Positions 8,728 through 16,975 of a DNA stretch of 64,000 nucleotides are shown piece after piece (positions within the stretch are counted from its first letter, which is position 1; every line of letters starts with the position of its first letter). The stretch is taken from assembly GCA_965200945.1 (NCBI GenBank), contig OZ241749.1, positions 4,898,001-4,962,000 of the forward strand, given 5' to 3'. The stretch is from JADCRZ01 sp965200945 (lineage in GTDB: Bacteria > Bacteroidota > Bacteroidia > Chitinophagales > Chitinophagaceae). The notes under the pieces are model-generated. The model was not told where the DNA came from. It saw only the letters and a program-made list of their open reading frames with translations, and searched no databases. The translations under genes were made by a program, and so were the position numbers.

Positions 8728-9066
8728 TTGAGTGATTTAATTTATTCGCCTGTCTTACATTAATAAACGGAGTCGATTTCCGTATAACCAGGCTTCTAAT
8801 GCCTTAACAAAGCATTACAAATTCCGTTCCTGCCTTTTACCGCTGTCTTTTTCTGCCTGCAAGTTCAACTATACCGGCGTGCCGGGCGGTAAAAAAAGAG
8901 GTGGCTGTTTTACGTATTTTCCGGGAGGGAGACACTCTTCTTCCGAAACTTGTCTTTTCCACGGAAAGCCGGTATGAACCGGGATTGCAAAGGTTGTTTT
9001 AAAACTTAACATTGGCAATATTATCTTTTTGTTACTTTTATCCCCCTTCAAAAAAATATCATAATT
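8728..9066. other. Intergenic region between divergent small genes
   Basis: AT-rich near both ends. Only a promoter-like element for the rightward small gene was found (9012-9040). Confidence 0.6.
9012..9040 (+). promoter_or_regulatory. Putative Bacteroidota-type promoter (-33 TTG, -7 TACTTTTA)
   Basis: TTG at 9012-9014 and TACTTTTA at 9033-9040 are separated by 18 bases. This fits the Bacteroidota primary sigma pattern TTG-N17-23-TAnnTTTG with one mismatch in the -7 box. It lies 26 bases ahead of the small basic protein's start. Confidence 0.45.
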
Positions 9067-9309
9067 ATGAGTAAATCAAAGAAAAATGCGTCTGATGCCA
9101 AGCCTTCGGCTACTCTGAACCGTGATCAGATCCAGCAGAAACTGGAAGAAGCACTGTCGGATCTGAAGTCTTCCCTGGGAGAAAAAAAATTCAAGCGGCG
9201 CATTAAAAAAGCAGGTAAACTGATCAGCAACGGACTCAGCAAAAAAGGAAAGTCGCCCCGTGTTAAAGCAAAGAAGGAAACCTCCGCCGAGACTCCCGTA
9301 ACTGAATAA
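9067..9309 (+). CDS. Small lysine-rich hypothetical protein
   Basis: 80 residues, very basic (about a quarter Lys/Arg). A predicted amphipathic helix occupies residues 18-45 (RDQIQQKLEEALSDLKSSLG), followed by a basic segment (KKFKRRIKKAGKLISNGL) and a disordered KKGKSPRVKAKKE tail. This resembles small DNA- or ribosome-associated basic proteins of Bacteroidota, but no named domain is recognised. A plausible promoter lies just upstream. Start is a clear ATG after ATATCATAATT. Confidence 0.6.
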   Translation: MSKSKKNASDAKPSATLNRDQIQQKLEEALSDLKSSLGEKKFKRRIKKAGKLISNGLSKKGKSPRVKAKKETSAETPVTE

Positions 9310-9533
9310 CCAGTTCTGTCCCCGGACCTTCTACCATCTACCGTATCCACTTCCAGCCTACAGTTATATCGGACCTATATTGAAAATCAGGGCATTCCGG
9401 TTCACAGCGGTTCTCCGGCCATAACAACCGGTTTTGATCACTGGTTCTGCCGAAAATTTGCAGCAATGAGCTCCGGACAACTTTATTCCCTGTGCCAACT
9501 TGCCTGAAGAACGATCCTCCCTGCCTGAATCTC

Positions 9534-12053
9534 TTACGTACCGGGATTTCCCATAGCGGGATCGGTGCGTAGGGGATGGCCGGTTTCCACGCGACCGGCA
9601 AAACGTTTGCCGGCACCGGGGTTCCCCTTGATCCGGACGCTGAAATCGTACCAGCCGTCGCTTTTGGCGGCCGGTATAAGCAGCCTTGTGCTACCGGCTG
9701 CACTCAGCGTGCGGGTTATGGACCCGGTTCCGTAAGCGTGATCAACGATCTCAACGACCTGCCCGGCCGGCTCTCCTTTGTTCGTCAACGTCAGCTCCAG
9801 ATCGCCCTGGCTGTACGCACAGACCGTTTCCAAACCGGCATCTGCCGCATTTCCCCGGAATTCCCGGAAGAACCCGTTCGGACCGTGTACCTGCAGATGG
9901 TACTGCCCGTTCTCAAAATCTTCGATCTTCCACCTGTCCGTAAGCTGCTCACCGGGCGCAACGGCATAACTCCACACAGTCATTTTCCCTTTCTTCCATT
10001 TTCCCGGTGCATACACCAGGAAAGGAGCGCCGGCTGCTTTGGGTCCAAATTGCCGGCTGCCCGCACTGAACCGGAGGCTGATCGTATGGTCGGCCTGGTG
10101 GTGCACCAGATCCACATACAGCTCGTAAGGCAGGGCACATGAAGGCCGCGTACCGCTTTCCTGCCGGGGCATCAGGGGTGATGCATGGGGCGCCAGGTTG
10201 ATCTGTTTGACCTCCTCTTCCGACAGCCTTTTGTACGCCGATGGCAGCCCTTTGAATTTCGCCTGGTGGATGCTTTCGATAAAGGCATCACGGGCGATAA
10301 ATTCCGGCCGCGGGTTTGCGCTGTTGCCGGCTGGCCTGAACACCGAGCTCAGGTCGCCGCAGACGGCCCGTCGCCATGAGCTGATGTTGGTCTCCGGAAT
10401 TTTCTTCCCTGTCTTGTGTTCAAGGAAATGTTCGAGGAACTGAAGCGAGGAAGTATGGTCGAAGACCTCCGAGTTCACCCAGCCGCCGCGGCTCCAGGGA
10501 GAGGCGATCACCAGCGGCACGCGATACCCCAGTCCGATGGCGCTTTCCCGCATATACTGCTCGGGGAAGCCGGTCTTTTGTTTTTCCTGCGCCATACTTA
10601 CAAACTCGGTGCGGGCATCGATGCCCGGTGAAGTTTTGCCTGTTGCCGGCTTTGCGGGGTCGGGCGCCACAAAAGGCGGCACGTGGTCGTAATAGCCATC
10701 GTTCTCATCGTAGGTAAGCACAAAAATGGTCTTCTTCCAGACCTCCGGATTTTTGGTGAGGATGTCCATCACTTCCGAAATATACCAGGCCCCATACCAG
10801 GCGGAGCTGGGATGGTCAGAAAAATTTTCCGGGGCTACAAGCCAGGAAACGGTAGGCAGATTCCCGCTGTTCACATCTTCCCGGAACCGGTGAAGTATGT
10901 CCCCTGCCGGAACCGTCACTTCCCTCTCTGTCTCTCCATCTTTGTACTTCAAACTGGCAAGCTGATAGAAACCGGGATCCTTGTAGTTGGCGGCAAACGC
11001 TTTTTCGTGCAGGGTTTTTTCCTGTGCGGAGAGCGCTTCCCATTTTTCTTTTGTATACAGGGCGGCATCTTCACGGACCCTGTTCAGCGCTTTCTTTTTG
11101 TCGTCCAGCTTTTTTTTGAGATTATCCGTTTCCTTGTCTTTCGCCGATGATTCATGCAGGCTGTTCCCGAGCAGTTCGATCTCTTTTGGCAGCTTCAACA
11201 GCTGCTGCTGCAGGTAACGGATATAGCGGGGCGACAGCTTCACGTTGTACTGGGTAAAATACTCCAGCGGGTTGTCGCCGAAGTTGGCCAGCCACGAGTC
11301 CTGCTCGTCGGTATATCCGCCGGGTACGCTCAGGTCGTTCTGGTACACTTTCCAGCTGATGCCGTTCTCTTCGAGCCGTTCGGGATAGGTTTTCCAGTTC
11401 ACGAGCGTATCGTAATCGGCGTCTTCGTTCCAGACGTTGGCTTTCGAATGCTCATGCTGCTCGGCACGGATGGTGCCCGACCAGAAATACAACCGGTTGG
11501 GGGTGGTGCCGGTGAGGGAAGAACAGAAATGCTGGTCGCAGATGGTGAAGGCATCGGCCAGTGCGTAATAGAAGGGGATGTCTTCGCGGGTGTAGTAGCC
11601 CATGGTCAGCGGCATTTCACGGTATTCCTTGTGACCCGACCGTTTTACATCGAGCCATTTGTCGTACTTGCCACCGTTTCGCGCGTCTACCTGGTTGGTC
11701 CACGAATGGGGCAGCGAACTCATCCAGGTGGCTTTGGTCCTTTTAAGGTCGAGGCGGAAAGGGGCGTAGGTTTCACCGGCGGCGTTTGATTGCAGCCATA
11801 CCAGGTTGTCGTCGGGCAGGCGGATGGCACGCGGATCGTTGAAACCCCGCACGCCCTGCAGGGTGCCGTAACAATGATCGAAGGAGCGGTTCTCCTGCAT
11901 CAGGAACACGATGTGTTCGGCATCGAGGTAGGTACTGCCCGGCAGCGGATCGATGCCGAGCGCTTTGCTGATGGAAGCGGGCAGCGCAAAATGCAGGCCC
12001 GTACTGCCTGCCAGCAGGGCGGCTTTTTTTATAAACTCTCTTCGTGAATCCAT
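9534..12053 (-). CDS. Phosphocholine-specific phospholipase C, TAT-exported
   Basis: The frame is open to 12146; the start at 12053 (MDSRREFIKKAALLAGSTG) places a twin-arginine signal at the N-terminus, giving 839 residues. The phosphoesterase domain (residues about 40-560) has VFLMQENRSFDHCYGTLQGV, the metal and active-site block of the acid-phosphatase/PLC superfamily, and VLTYDENDGYYDHVPPF further on. Residues about 640-830 form two copies of the bacterial phospholipase C C-terminal domain. The family cleaves phosphatidylcholine or sphingomyelin to phosphocholine. It is a folded, TAT-exported enzyme. No partner genes are evident, so the role may be phosphate or choline scavenging. Confidence 0.9.
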   Translation of the reverse strand: MDSRREFIKKAALLAGSTGLHFALPASISKALGIDPLPGSTYLDAEHIVFLMQENRSFDHCYGTLQGVRGFNDPRAIRLPDDNLVWLQSNAAGETYAPFRLDLKRTKATWMSSLPHSWTNQVDARNGGKYDKWLDVKRSGHKEYREMPLTMGYYTREDIPFYYALADAFTICDQHFCSSLTGTTPNRLYFWSGTIRAEQHEHSKANVWNEDADYDTLVNWKTYPERLEENGISWKVYQNDLSVPGGYTDEQDSWLANFGDNPLEYFTQYNVKLSPRYIRYLQQQLLKLPKEIELLGNSLHESSAKDKETDNLKKKLDDKKKALNRVREDAALYTKEKWEALSAQEKTLHEKAFAANYKDPGFYQLASLKYKDGETEREVTVPAGDILHRFREDVNSGNLPTVSWLVAPENFSDHPSSAWYGAWYISEVMDILTKNPEVWKKTIFVLTYDENDGYYDHVPPFVAPDPAKPATGKTSPGIDARTEFVSMAQEKQKTGFPEQYMRESAIGLGYRVPLVIASPWSRGGWVNSEVFDHTSSLQFLEHFLEHKTGKKIPETNISSWRRAVCGDLSSVFRPAGNSANPRPEFIARDAFIESIHQAKFKGLPSAYKRLSEEEVKQINLAPHASPLMPRQESGTRPSCALPYELYVDLVHHQADHTISLRFSAGSRQFGPKAAGAPFLVYAPGKWKKGKMTVWSYAVAPGEQLTDRWKIEDFENGQYHLQVHGPNGFFREFRGNAADAGLETVCAYSQGDLELTLTNKGEPAGQVVEIVDHAYGTGSITRTLSAAGSTRLLIPAAKSDGWYDFSVRIKGNPGAGKRFAGRVETGHPLRTDPAMGNPGT

Positions 12054-12108
12054 ATGGTAAAGATAAGAAGAGGAAAGAGCGAAATAATTGGGGCGGAACA
12101 AGTTTACA

Positions 12109-12520
12109 TTACCATTCCTGAAACGGATGGGCCGACAGGTAAGCATTGTAGTAGCGGCGGTCGTCGGTCACTTCCTGCGTCACCCATTCCGGCAGCGAAA
12201 CTTCTTCTCCCTCCCGCTCCACTTCTATCTCTGCCATGATGAGCCCCGCATTGCTGCCGGGGAACTCGTCCACCTCCCATAACTTGCCGCCAAATGACCC
12301 GGAAGCGGGTCTTTTCAACTGTGTTATCTGAGAAATTTTGTATCATTTCCTGTGCATCTGCCAAGGGAACAGGGTATTCACATTCGGATCTCGACGCTCC
12401 GCCCGAGCTGCTTTTCAGTGTAATAAAGCCTTCCTTTAAATAAATGGTAATTGTATCCTGCACCAACCGGATTTTTAACGCATATGGATAGCCAGCCAAC
12501 GCTCTTAGAAACATAGCATA
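12109..12520 (-). pseudogene. CYTH-domain protein (triphosphate tunnel metalloenzyme family), broken
   Basis: Two frames together spell the C-terminal two thirds of a CYTH protein. Frame one gives LKEGFITLKSSSGGASRSE, then CEYPVPLADAQEMIQ and VEKTRFRV. After about 12300 the homology continues in another frame: GGKLWEVDEFPGSNAGLIMA, then EIEVEREGEEVSLPEWVTQE and DDRRYYNAYLSAHPFQEW. The usual N-terminal E-I-E-R-K-F block is missing, so the gene has lost its start and also carries a frameshift. CYTH proteins bind triphosphate or polyphosphate, which fits the nearby ppk1 and CHAD remnants. The lost 5' end abuts the AT-rich island. Confidence 0.75.
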
Positions 12521-12729
12521 TTTTTTAAGAGTTCGCCTTTCAGGTATTCTCGCCCCCAACAAGGATAAGCGGAAATACACTTTCTTTTGCTGCCTCCGCT
12601 CTGCATGCAGGCACTTACCTGTTGCAGATCAGCAGCAATGACAAAGCGCTTTACAACAGTAAAATTATAATTAAATAAAAAGTTGCTATACTAAAAATTT
12701 GTTGAACAAATACTGATAAAATAATTATA

Positions 12730-12772
12730 TGATACAAACGTTTAGTATCAGACTCACTCATTGAAGTGAGTC
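12730..12772. promoter_or_regulatory. Two adjacent palindromes ahead of the response regulator gene
   Basis: TGATAC (12730-12735) and GTATCA (12745-12750) form an inverted repeat around AAACGTTTA. Immediately after comes GACTCACT-cattga-AGTGAGTC (12751-12772), a perfect 8-bp hairpin. They end 21 bases before the response regulator start. They could be an operator and a leader hairpin; this is inference. Confidence 0.4.
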
Positions 12773-12793
12773 AGGAACATCTAATATCATTTG

Positions 12794-13189
12794 ATGAAAG
12801 AGCACCCTCATATTATTTTGGTGGAAGATGATGCGTTTATGCAAACAATTCTGAACCAAAGCCTTGTACAGCATTATCATATAACGACATTCAATAATGG
12901 ACTGGAAGCGATTGCCTTTTTGCAGAAAGGCAACATTCCCGATGTGATCATTTCAGACCTAAATGTACCACAAGTGAATGGGCTTCAATTAATAGAACAG
13001 CTTAAAAGCAGTGGTTTCTTCAGTGCCGTTCCGATCATTATATTGTCAGGTGAAAAGAGTACCGAGAAAAAAATAGAATGTCTTGAAGCCGGCGCGGATG
13101 ACTATATAGAAAAACCTTTTAATCCCAGGGAAATTCAGGCAAGATTGAAGATCATCCTGAAAAGAACAGGTAAAATTGCAATTCTTTAA
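12794..13189 (+). CDS. Single-domain response regulator (CheY-like receiver)
   Basis: 131 residues from the ATG at 12794 (a TTG lies one codon upstream). It is a complete receiver domain: acidic pair in ILVEDDAF, phospho-acceptor Asp in DVIISDLNVPQVNG (about residue 56), Ser in IIILSGEKS, and conserved Lys in DYIEKPFNP. There is no output domain, so it would act on a partner protein. The next gene begins 2 bases after its stop and encodes a pseudoreceiver fused to a sugar transferase, an attractive partner. Codon use is markedly more AT-rich than in the surrounding genes. No histidine kinase lies in the island. Confidence 0.9.
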   Translation: MKEHPHIILVEDDAFMQTILNQSLVQHYHITTFNNGLEAIAFLQKGNIPDVIISDLNVPQVNGLQLIEQLKSSGFFSAVPIIILSGEKSTEKKIECLEAGADDYIEKPFNPREIQARLKIILKRTGKIAIL

Positions 13190-13191
13190 GC

Positions 13192-14400
13192 ATGTATATG
13201 GCATCCTTGTATTCAAGCCCTGAACAATTACCAATTATAGCGCTTATAAACACTGATCCTTTGATCCGGCAAATGATTGATGAGTGTGAATTCAATCTTT
13301 TCTCTGTTATTTCATTCGATAGTGGTACACATTTGAGTGAACAATGGCATTTGAAAAATTTACCTGTAGCTGCTATCATTGCTCACGGCTCCATATGGGG
13401 GTCGTTTGGCATTTCCCTTCTTCAGGCTTTACATAAAAAACACCATTACATAACACCTTTCTTTATTATTTGCAATGAAACAAATCCCCTCTTGCTGCGT
13501 ATTGCCCTGCAATCAGGTGTTACAGATATATTCGGTATACCTGTAAAAAGAGATGCGCTGAAGAAAAGAGTTGAATTTATGATTGATAACTGGTCATTAT
13601 TGCAGCAATCATCCGCCACTTCTTTATACAAGGCATATAAAACTCCTTTTTCAAAAAGGCTATTTGATATTGTACTGTCTTCCATATCATTGATTGTTCT
13701 TTCTCCTATTATACTGCTGGTGATTATTGTTCTGAAGGTTGAAAGTAAAGGACCGGTTTTGTATTATTCATTGAGGGTAGGCAGCAACTATAAAGTGTTT
13801 AAATTTTACAAATTCAGGTCTATGTATCTGAACGCTGACAAAAGGATTAAAGATATCATGCACCTGAATCAATATAATACTGCAAATCAGGGGAATGCAA
13901 AAACATCACAGGGATTTGCAGCTTTGTGTGAAGAGTGCAGTAACAAGGGGATGCAGTGCAATTCCAGTATATATTGTGATAACCATGTATGGTGCGAAAA
14001 ACAATACCGCATTTCAGATATAGTTAACAGTGATCAGGCGTTTTTCAAATTAAGGAACGATCCCAGGGTAACAAGGGCAGGAAGAATATTACGTAATACA
14101 AGTATGGACGAGTTACCGCAATTGCTGAACGTGCTACTGGGCGATATGAGCATAGTGGGCAACCGGCCGCTGCCTTTATATGAAGCAGAAAAATTAACAG
14201 TTGACAAGTATGCGGTTCGTTTTATGACTCCTGCCGGCATAACCGGACTCTGGCAGGTTATTAAAAGGGGTAAAGGCGAAATGTCTGAAGAGGAAAGATT
14301 GCAACTTGACAATCAGTATGCTCAGAATCACAGCTTTTTAAATGATCTAAGGATAATATGTAAGACCATTCCGGCTTTGTTTCAAAAAGAGAATGTTTGA
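13192..14400 (+). CDS. Sugar transferase with N-terminal pseudoreceiver domain
   Basis: 402 residues. Residues 12-130 follow a receiver fold (PIIALINTDPLIRQMID, then FIICNETNPL and TDIFGIPVKRD), but the acceptor Asp position reads AAIIAHGSIW, so phosphorylation is unlikely. Residues 154-398 are a bacterial sugar transferase of the undecaprenyl-phosphate type: KRLFDIVLSSISLIVLSP with one membrane hairpin (160-183), KFYKFRSMY, DPRVTRAGRILRNTSMDELP, GDMSIVGNRPLP, and TPAGITGLWQV. An insert at 222-285 carries five Cys (246, 249, 256, 262, 268). The family starts exopolysaccharide or lipid-linked glycan synthesis by moving a sugar phosphate to the lipid carrier. Coupling to the upstream response regulator suggests signalling control of this first step. 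Confidence 0.88.
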   Translation: MYMASLYSSPEQLPIIALINTDPLIRQMIDECEFNLFSVISFDSGTHLSEQWHLKNLPVAAIIAHGSIWGSFGISLLQALHKKHHYITPFFIICNETNPLLLRIALQSGVTDIFGIPVKRDALKKRVEFMIDNWSLLQQSSATSLYKAYKTPFSKRLFDIVLSSISLIVLSPIILLVIIVLKVESKGPVLYYSLRVGSNYKVFKFYKFRSMYLNADKRIKDIMHLNQYNTANQGNAKTSQGFAALCEECSNKGMQCNSSIYCDNHVWCEKQYRISDIVNSDQAFFKLRNDPRVTRAGRILRNTSMDELPQLLNVLLGDMSIVGNRPLPLYEAEKLTVDKYAVRFMTPAGITGLWQVIKRGKGEMSEEERLQLDNQYAQNHSFLNDLRIICKTIPALFQKENV

Positions 14401-14640
14401 CTTTATGGGTTTGAAGTGCTGCAGCAGGTCGCGGTTGCCTGATCCGGCTTCGAGCAGCACAAGGAACGATCTCATCTTTTTTACCTGCACCCTGAATTGG
14501 TGCAGCGCTTCCTGGTCGTGTGAATGCAGGAAATCTTTCAGGTGCAGCTTCATGCCCTTCCAGCACTTCTGTACAACCGCTATTTCTTCCTTTCTCTTTA
14601 TATACCTCAGTAATGCTGTGCCGGGTCAGTTATTGTACCT
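14401..14640 (-). pseudogene. CHAD-domain protein fragment
   Basis: On the minus strand the frame reads LLRYIKRKEEIAVVQKCWKG, then MKLHLKDFLHSHDQEALHQF, then RVQVKKMRSFLVLLEAGSG and LLQHFKPIK. The HQFRVxVKKMR block is the hallmark of the CHAD domain, which binds polyphosphate. Homology stops at about 14410, directly at the stop codon of the sugar transferase. The remaining CHAD helices are absent and no start codon precedes the fragment. It lies 10 bases downstream of the ppk1 stop, so it was probably the second gene of a polyphosphate operon. Confidence 0.7.
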
Positions 14641-14649
14641 GCCGGGGCT

Positions 14650-15051
14650 TCAGTTTATATTGTTGATGGGCAGGTCCTTCAGGCTTTCTTCGATCTCCGG
14701 ATTTGCTTTTTTGTCTCCCTGTTTGAGCGAAAGCAGGTAGTTGTGGATCTCTATCTGCGAGCGCACTACCTTGTCGCTTTCGTGCTGAACATACTCGTTC
14801 GTCAGGTGATTGTCGAGGACCCTGGCTTTCACGTTATCGCTCAGCTGGATGTCGAGCATGGTGCGCACCGTTTTGCGGATCTCTTCGTCGAACACCGGGC
14901 AGGTCGCTTCCACGCGGTGGTCGAGGTTGCGCACCATCCAGTCGGCCGAGGAGATGAACATTTTTTCCTTGCCGCCGTTGCCAAATACAAACACCCGGGC
15001 ATGTTCGAGGTATTGGTCCACGATGCTGATGGCTTTCACCCGGGCCTTGTA
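14650..15051 (-). pseudogene. ppk1: Polyphosphate kinase 1, C-terminal part (separated by frameshift)
   Basis: Continues the PPK1 sequence in a second frame: VKAISIVDQYLEHARVFVFG, NGGKEKMFISSADWMVRNLD and FDEEIRKTVRTMLDIQLSDN match the C1/C2 catalytic domain end, including the SSADWMVRN block. The normal junction with the upstream part would be TESKKYKARV; a missing A in the run (T5 on the plus strand at 15052-15056) explains the break. An ATG 15039 exists but a standalone 129-residue product would lack the catalytic His. Read as the lost tail of the gene above. Confidence 0.8.
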
Positions 15052-16772
15052 TTTTTGCTTTCGGTGAACATGCAGAAAATGCCGCGGATGATCATGCTCA
15101 CGTGTACGCCGGCGATGGCGGCTTCATATAATTTTTCGATCAGCAGTTCGTCCGAAAGCGAATTCATCTTCAGCAGAATGGAAGCCGGCTTTTTGTGCTT
15201 TGCCAGCCTGATCTCGTTGTCGATCAGTTTCGCCAGCTCGGCGCGCAGGTTCACCGGACAGGGGATGATGGTTTTGCAGGCGGCGAGCAGCTGCTTTTCC
15301 TTGGGTTTCGCCAGGTATTCGAACATGCGCTCAATGTCTTCCATGATGGCGCGGTTGGCTGTAAGCAGGCAATGGTCGCCATAGAGCCGGGCCGTTTTTT
15401 CGTTCATGTTGCCGGTGCTTAAGAAGCCGTAGAGCAGGGTCTTCTGATCTACCTTTTTCCGGATCAGACAGAGCTTGGCGTGCACCTTCAGGTCGGGCAG
15501 TCCGATCAGCACTTTTACCCCGTCATCTTCCAGCCGTTCCTTCCATTCGAGGTTGGCTTCCTCGTCGAAGCGGGCCCGCAGCTCGAGCATCACGGTCACT
15601 TCTTTTCCGTTGCGCACGGCGTTGAGCAGGGCGTTGATGACCTTGGAATTGGAAGCGAGCCGGTAACAGGTGATGCGGATGGAGACTACATCGGGGTCGA
15701 TCGCCGCTTCGCGCAGCAGGTCGATCACCGGGTTGAAGGAATGGTAGGGGAAATTGAGCATCACATCGCGCTCGAGCACGATGTCGGTAACGCGGCGAGT
15801 AAAAGTAAGGGCCGGATGCTGGAACGGCTTGCGGCGCTGTGCCCGCTTGGGAAACACGCTGTCGGGAAAGTCCATAAAGTGCCGGAAATTATGGATGCGG
15901 CCACCGGGAATGAGGTTGTCTTTTTTGGTGATGTTGAGGCGGCGCATCAGGTATTCGAGCAGGCCCGGGTCGATCTCCTTATCGTATACAAAGCGCACCG
16001 GTTTGCCTTTGCGCCGGTTCTTGAGCCCTTTTTCCAGTTTCTGAGTGATGGTGCTCGCTACATCGGTGTCCATATCGATCTCCGCATCGCGGGTGACCTT
16101 GAAGATCCAGGAGTCGTACTTGTCGTACCCGAAATAGGAGAAGATCGAAGGCAGGTTGAACCGGATCACATCTTCGAGCAGGATGATATGCGATTCGCCG
16201 GCGGGGGAAGGCAGCAGCACGAAGCGGCCCATCACTTTGCTGGGCACTTCTATGAGGGCATACTTGCGCGCATAGGCGGTCTCTTTTTTGGCCATCATCA
16301 CGGCCAGGAAGATGGACTTCTCCCGCAGGATCGGAAACTGCTGGATGTTCTCGATCATGAGGGGCACGATGTTGGAGCGCACTTCTTCTTCAAAATAGCG
16401 CTGCACAAACACACGCTGTTCGCGGTTGAGCTCGCGTTCGTTGATCAGGAAGATCTTTTCTTCCCGCAGTTCCTGCAGCACGGTCTCCCAGATGCGGTTG
16501 AATTCGTTCTGCTGCATCAGCACGGTCGACTGTATCTGGTCGATGATCTCGCCGGGCGCTATTTCCAAGTGCATCTTGCCTTTGGTGTCGAGCTCCATCA
16601 TGCGCTTGAGGGTAGCCACGCGCACGCGGAAAAATTCATCGAGGTTATTGGAAAAAATGCCGAGAAAGCGGATGCGTTCCCGCAGCGGAACGGTGAGGTC
16701 CGCCGCTTCCTGCAGCACGCGGGCATTAAAGGAAAGCCAGCTGATATCTCTTACTATGGTGTGGCGTTTCAT
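15036..16772 (-). CDS. ppk1: Polyphosphate kinase 1, N-terminal and central part (frameshifted)
   Basis: 578 residues, MKRHTIVRDISWLSFNARVL to a stop after FTESKNTRPG. The N-domain (RERIRFLGIFSNNLDEFFRV), the head domain and most of the catalytic core are present: SIRITCYRLASNSKVINAL, DLKVHAKLCLIRKK with the autophosphorylated His, and LYGFLSTGNMNEKTARLYGD. Normal PPK1 is about 690-710 residues; this part plus the 129 residues in the other frame equals 707. The gene would make polyphosphate from ATP if intact. As sequenced the protein lacks the final domain, so it is probably inactive unless the frameshift is a sequencing error or slippage corrects it. Confidence 0.88.
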   Translation of the reverse strand: MKRHTIVRDISWLSFNARVLQEAADLTVPLRERIRFLGIFSNNLDEFFRVRVATLKRMMELDTKGKMHLEIAPGEIIDQIQSTVLMQQNEFNRIWETVLQELREEKIFLINERELNREQRVFVQRYFEEEVRSNIVPLMIENIQQFPILREKSIFLAVMMAKKETAYARKYALIEVPSKVMGRFVLLPSPAGESHIILLEDVIRFNLPSIFSYFGYDKYDSWIFKVTRDAEIDMDTDVASTITQKLEKGLKNRRKGKPVRFVYDKEIDPGLLEYLMRRLNITKKDNLIPGGRIHNFRHFMDFPDSVFPKRAQRRKPFQHPALTFTRRVTDIVLERDVMLNFPYHSFNPVIDLLREAAIDPDVVSIRITCYRLASNSKVINALLNAVRNGKEVTVMLELRARFDEEANLEWKERLEDDGVKVLIGLPDLKVHAKLCLIRKKVDQKTLLYGFLSTGNMNEKTARLYGDHCLLTANRAIMEDIERMFEYLAKPKEKQLLAACKTIIPCPVNLRAELAKLIDNEIRLAKHKKPASILLKMNSLSDELLIEKLYEAAIAGVHVSMIIRGIFCMFTESKNTRPG

Positions 16773-16975
16773 CGGTGGTCAATTAAAGTTCTTCTGTTGA
16801 TTCTATTCTCTCAAAAAGATCGGCAGGGCATGCGGACTGGTAGATAACCGCAGACCCGATCTACAAGTTACGGACTTATCAGTCAGAATCCTTTCCTGCT
16901 GCGAAGATGGCACCGGTGGCCGTATGTTGGCATAATGTCAATATGAAATAATCGTTAAGAAGTGAATCATGTACA

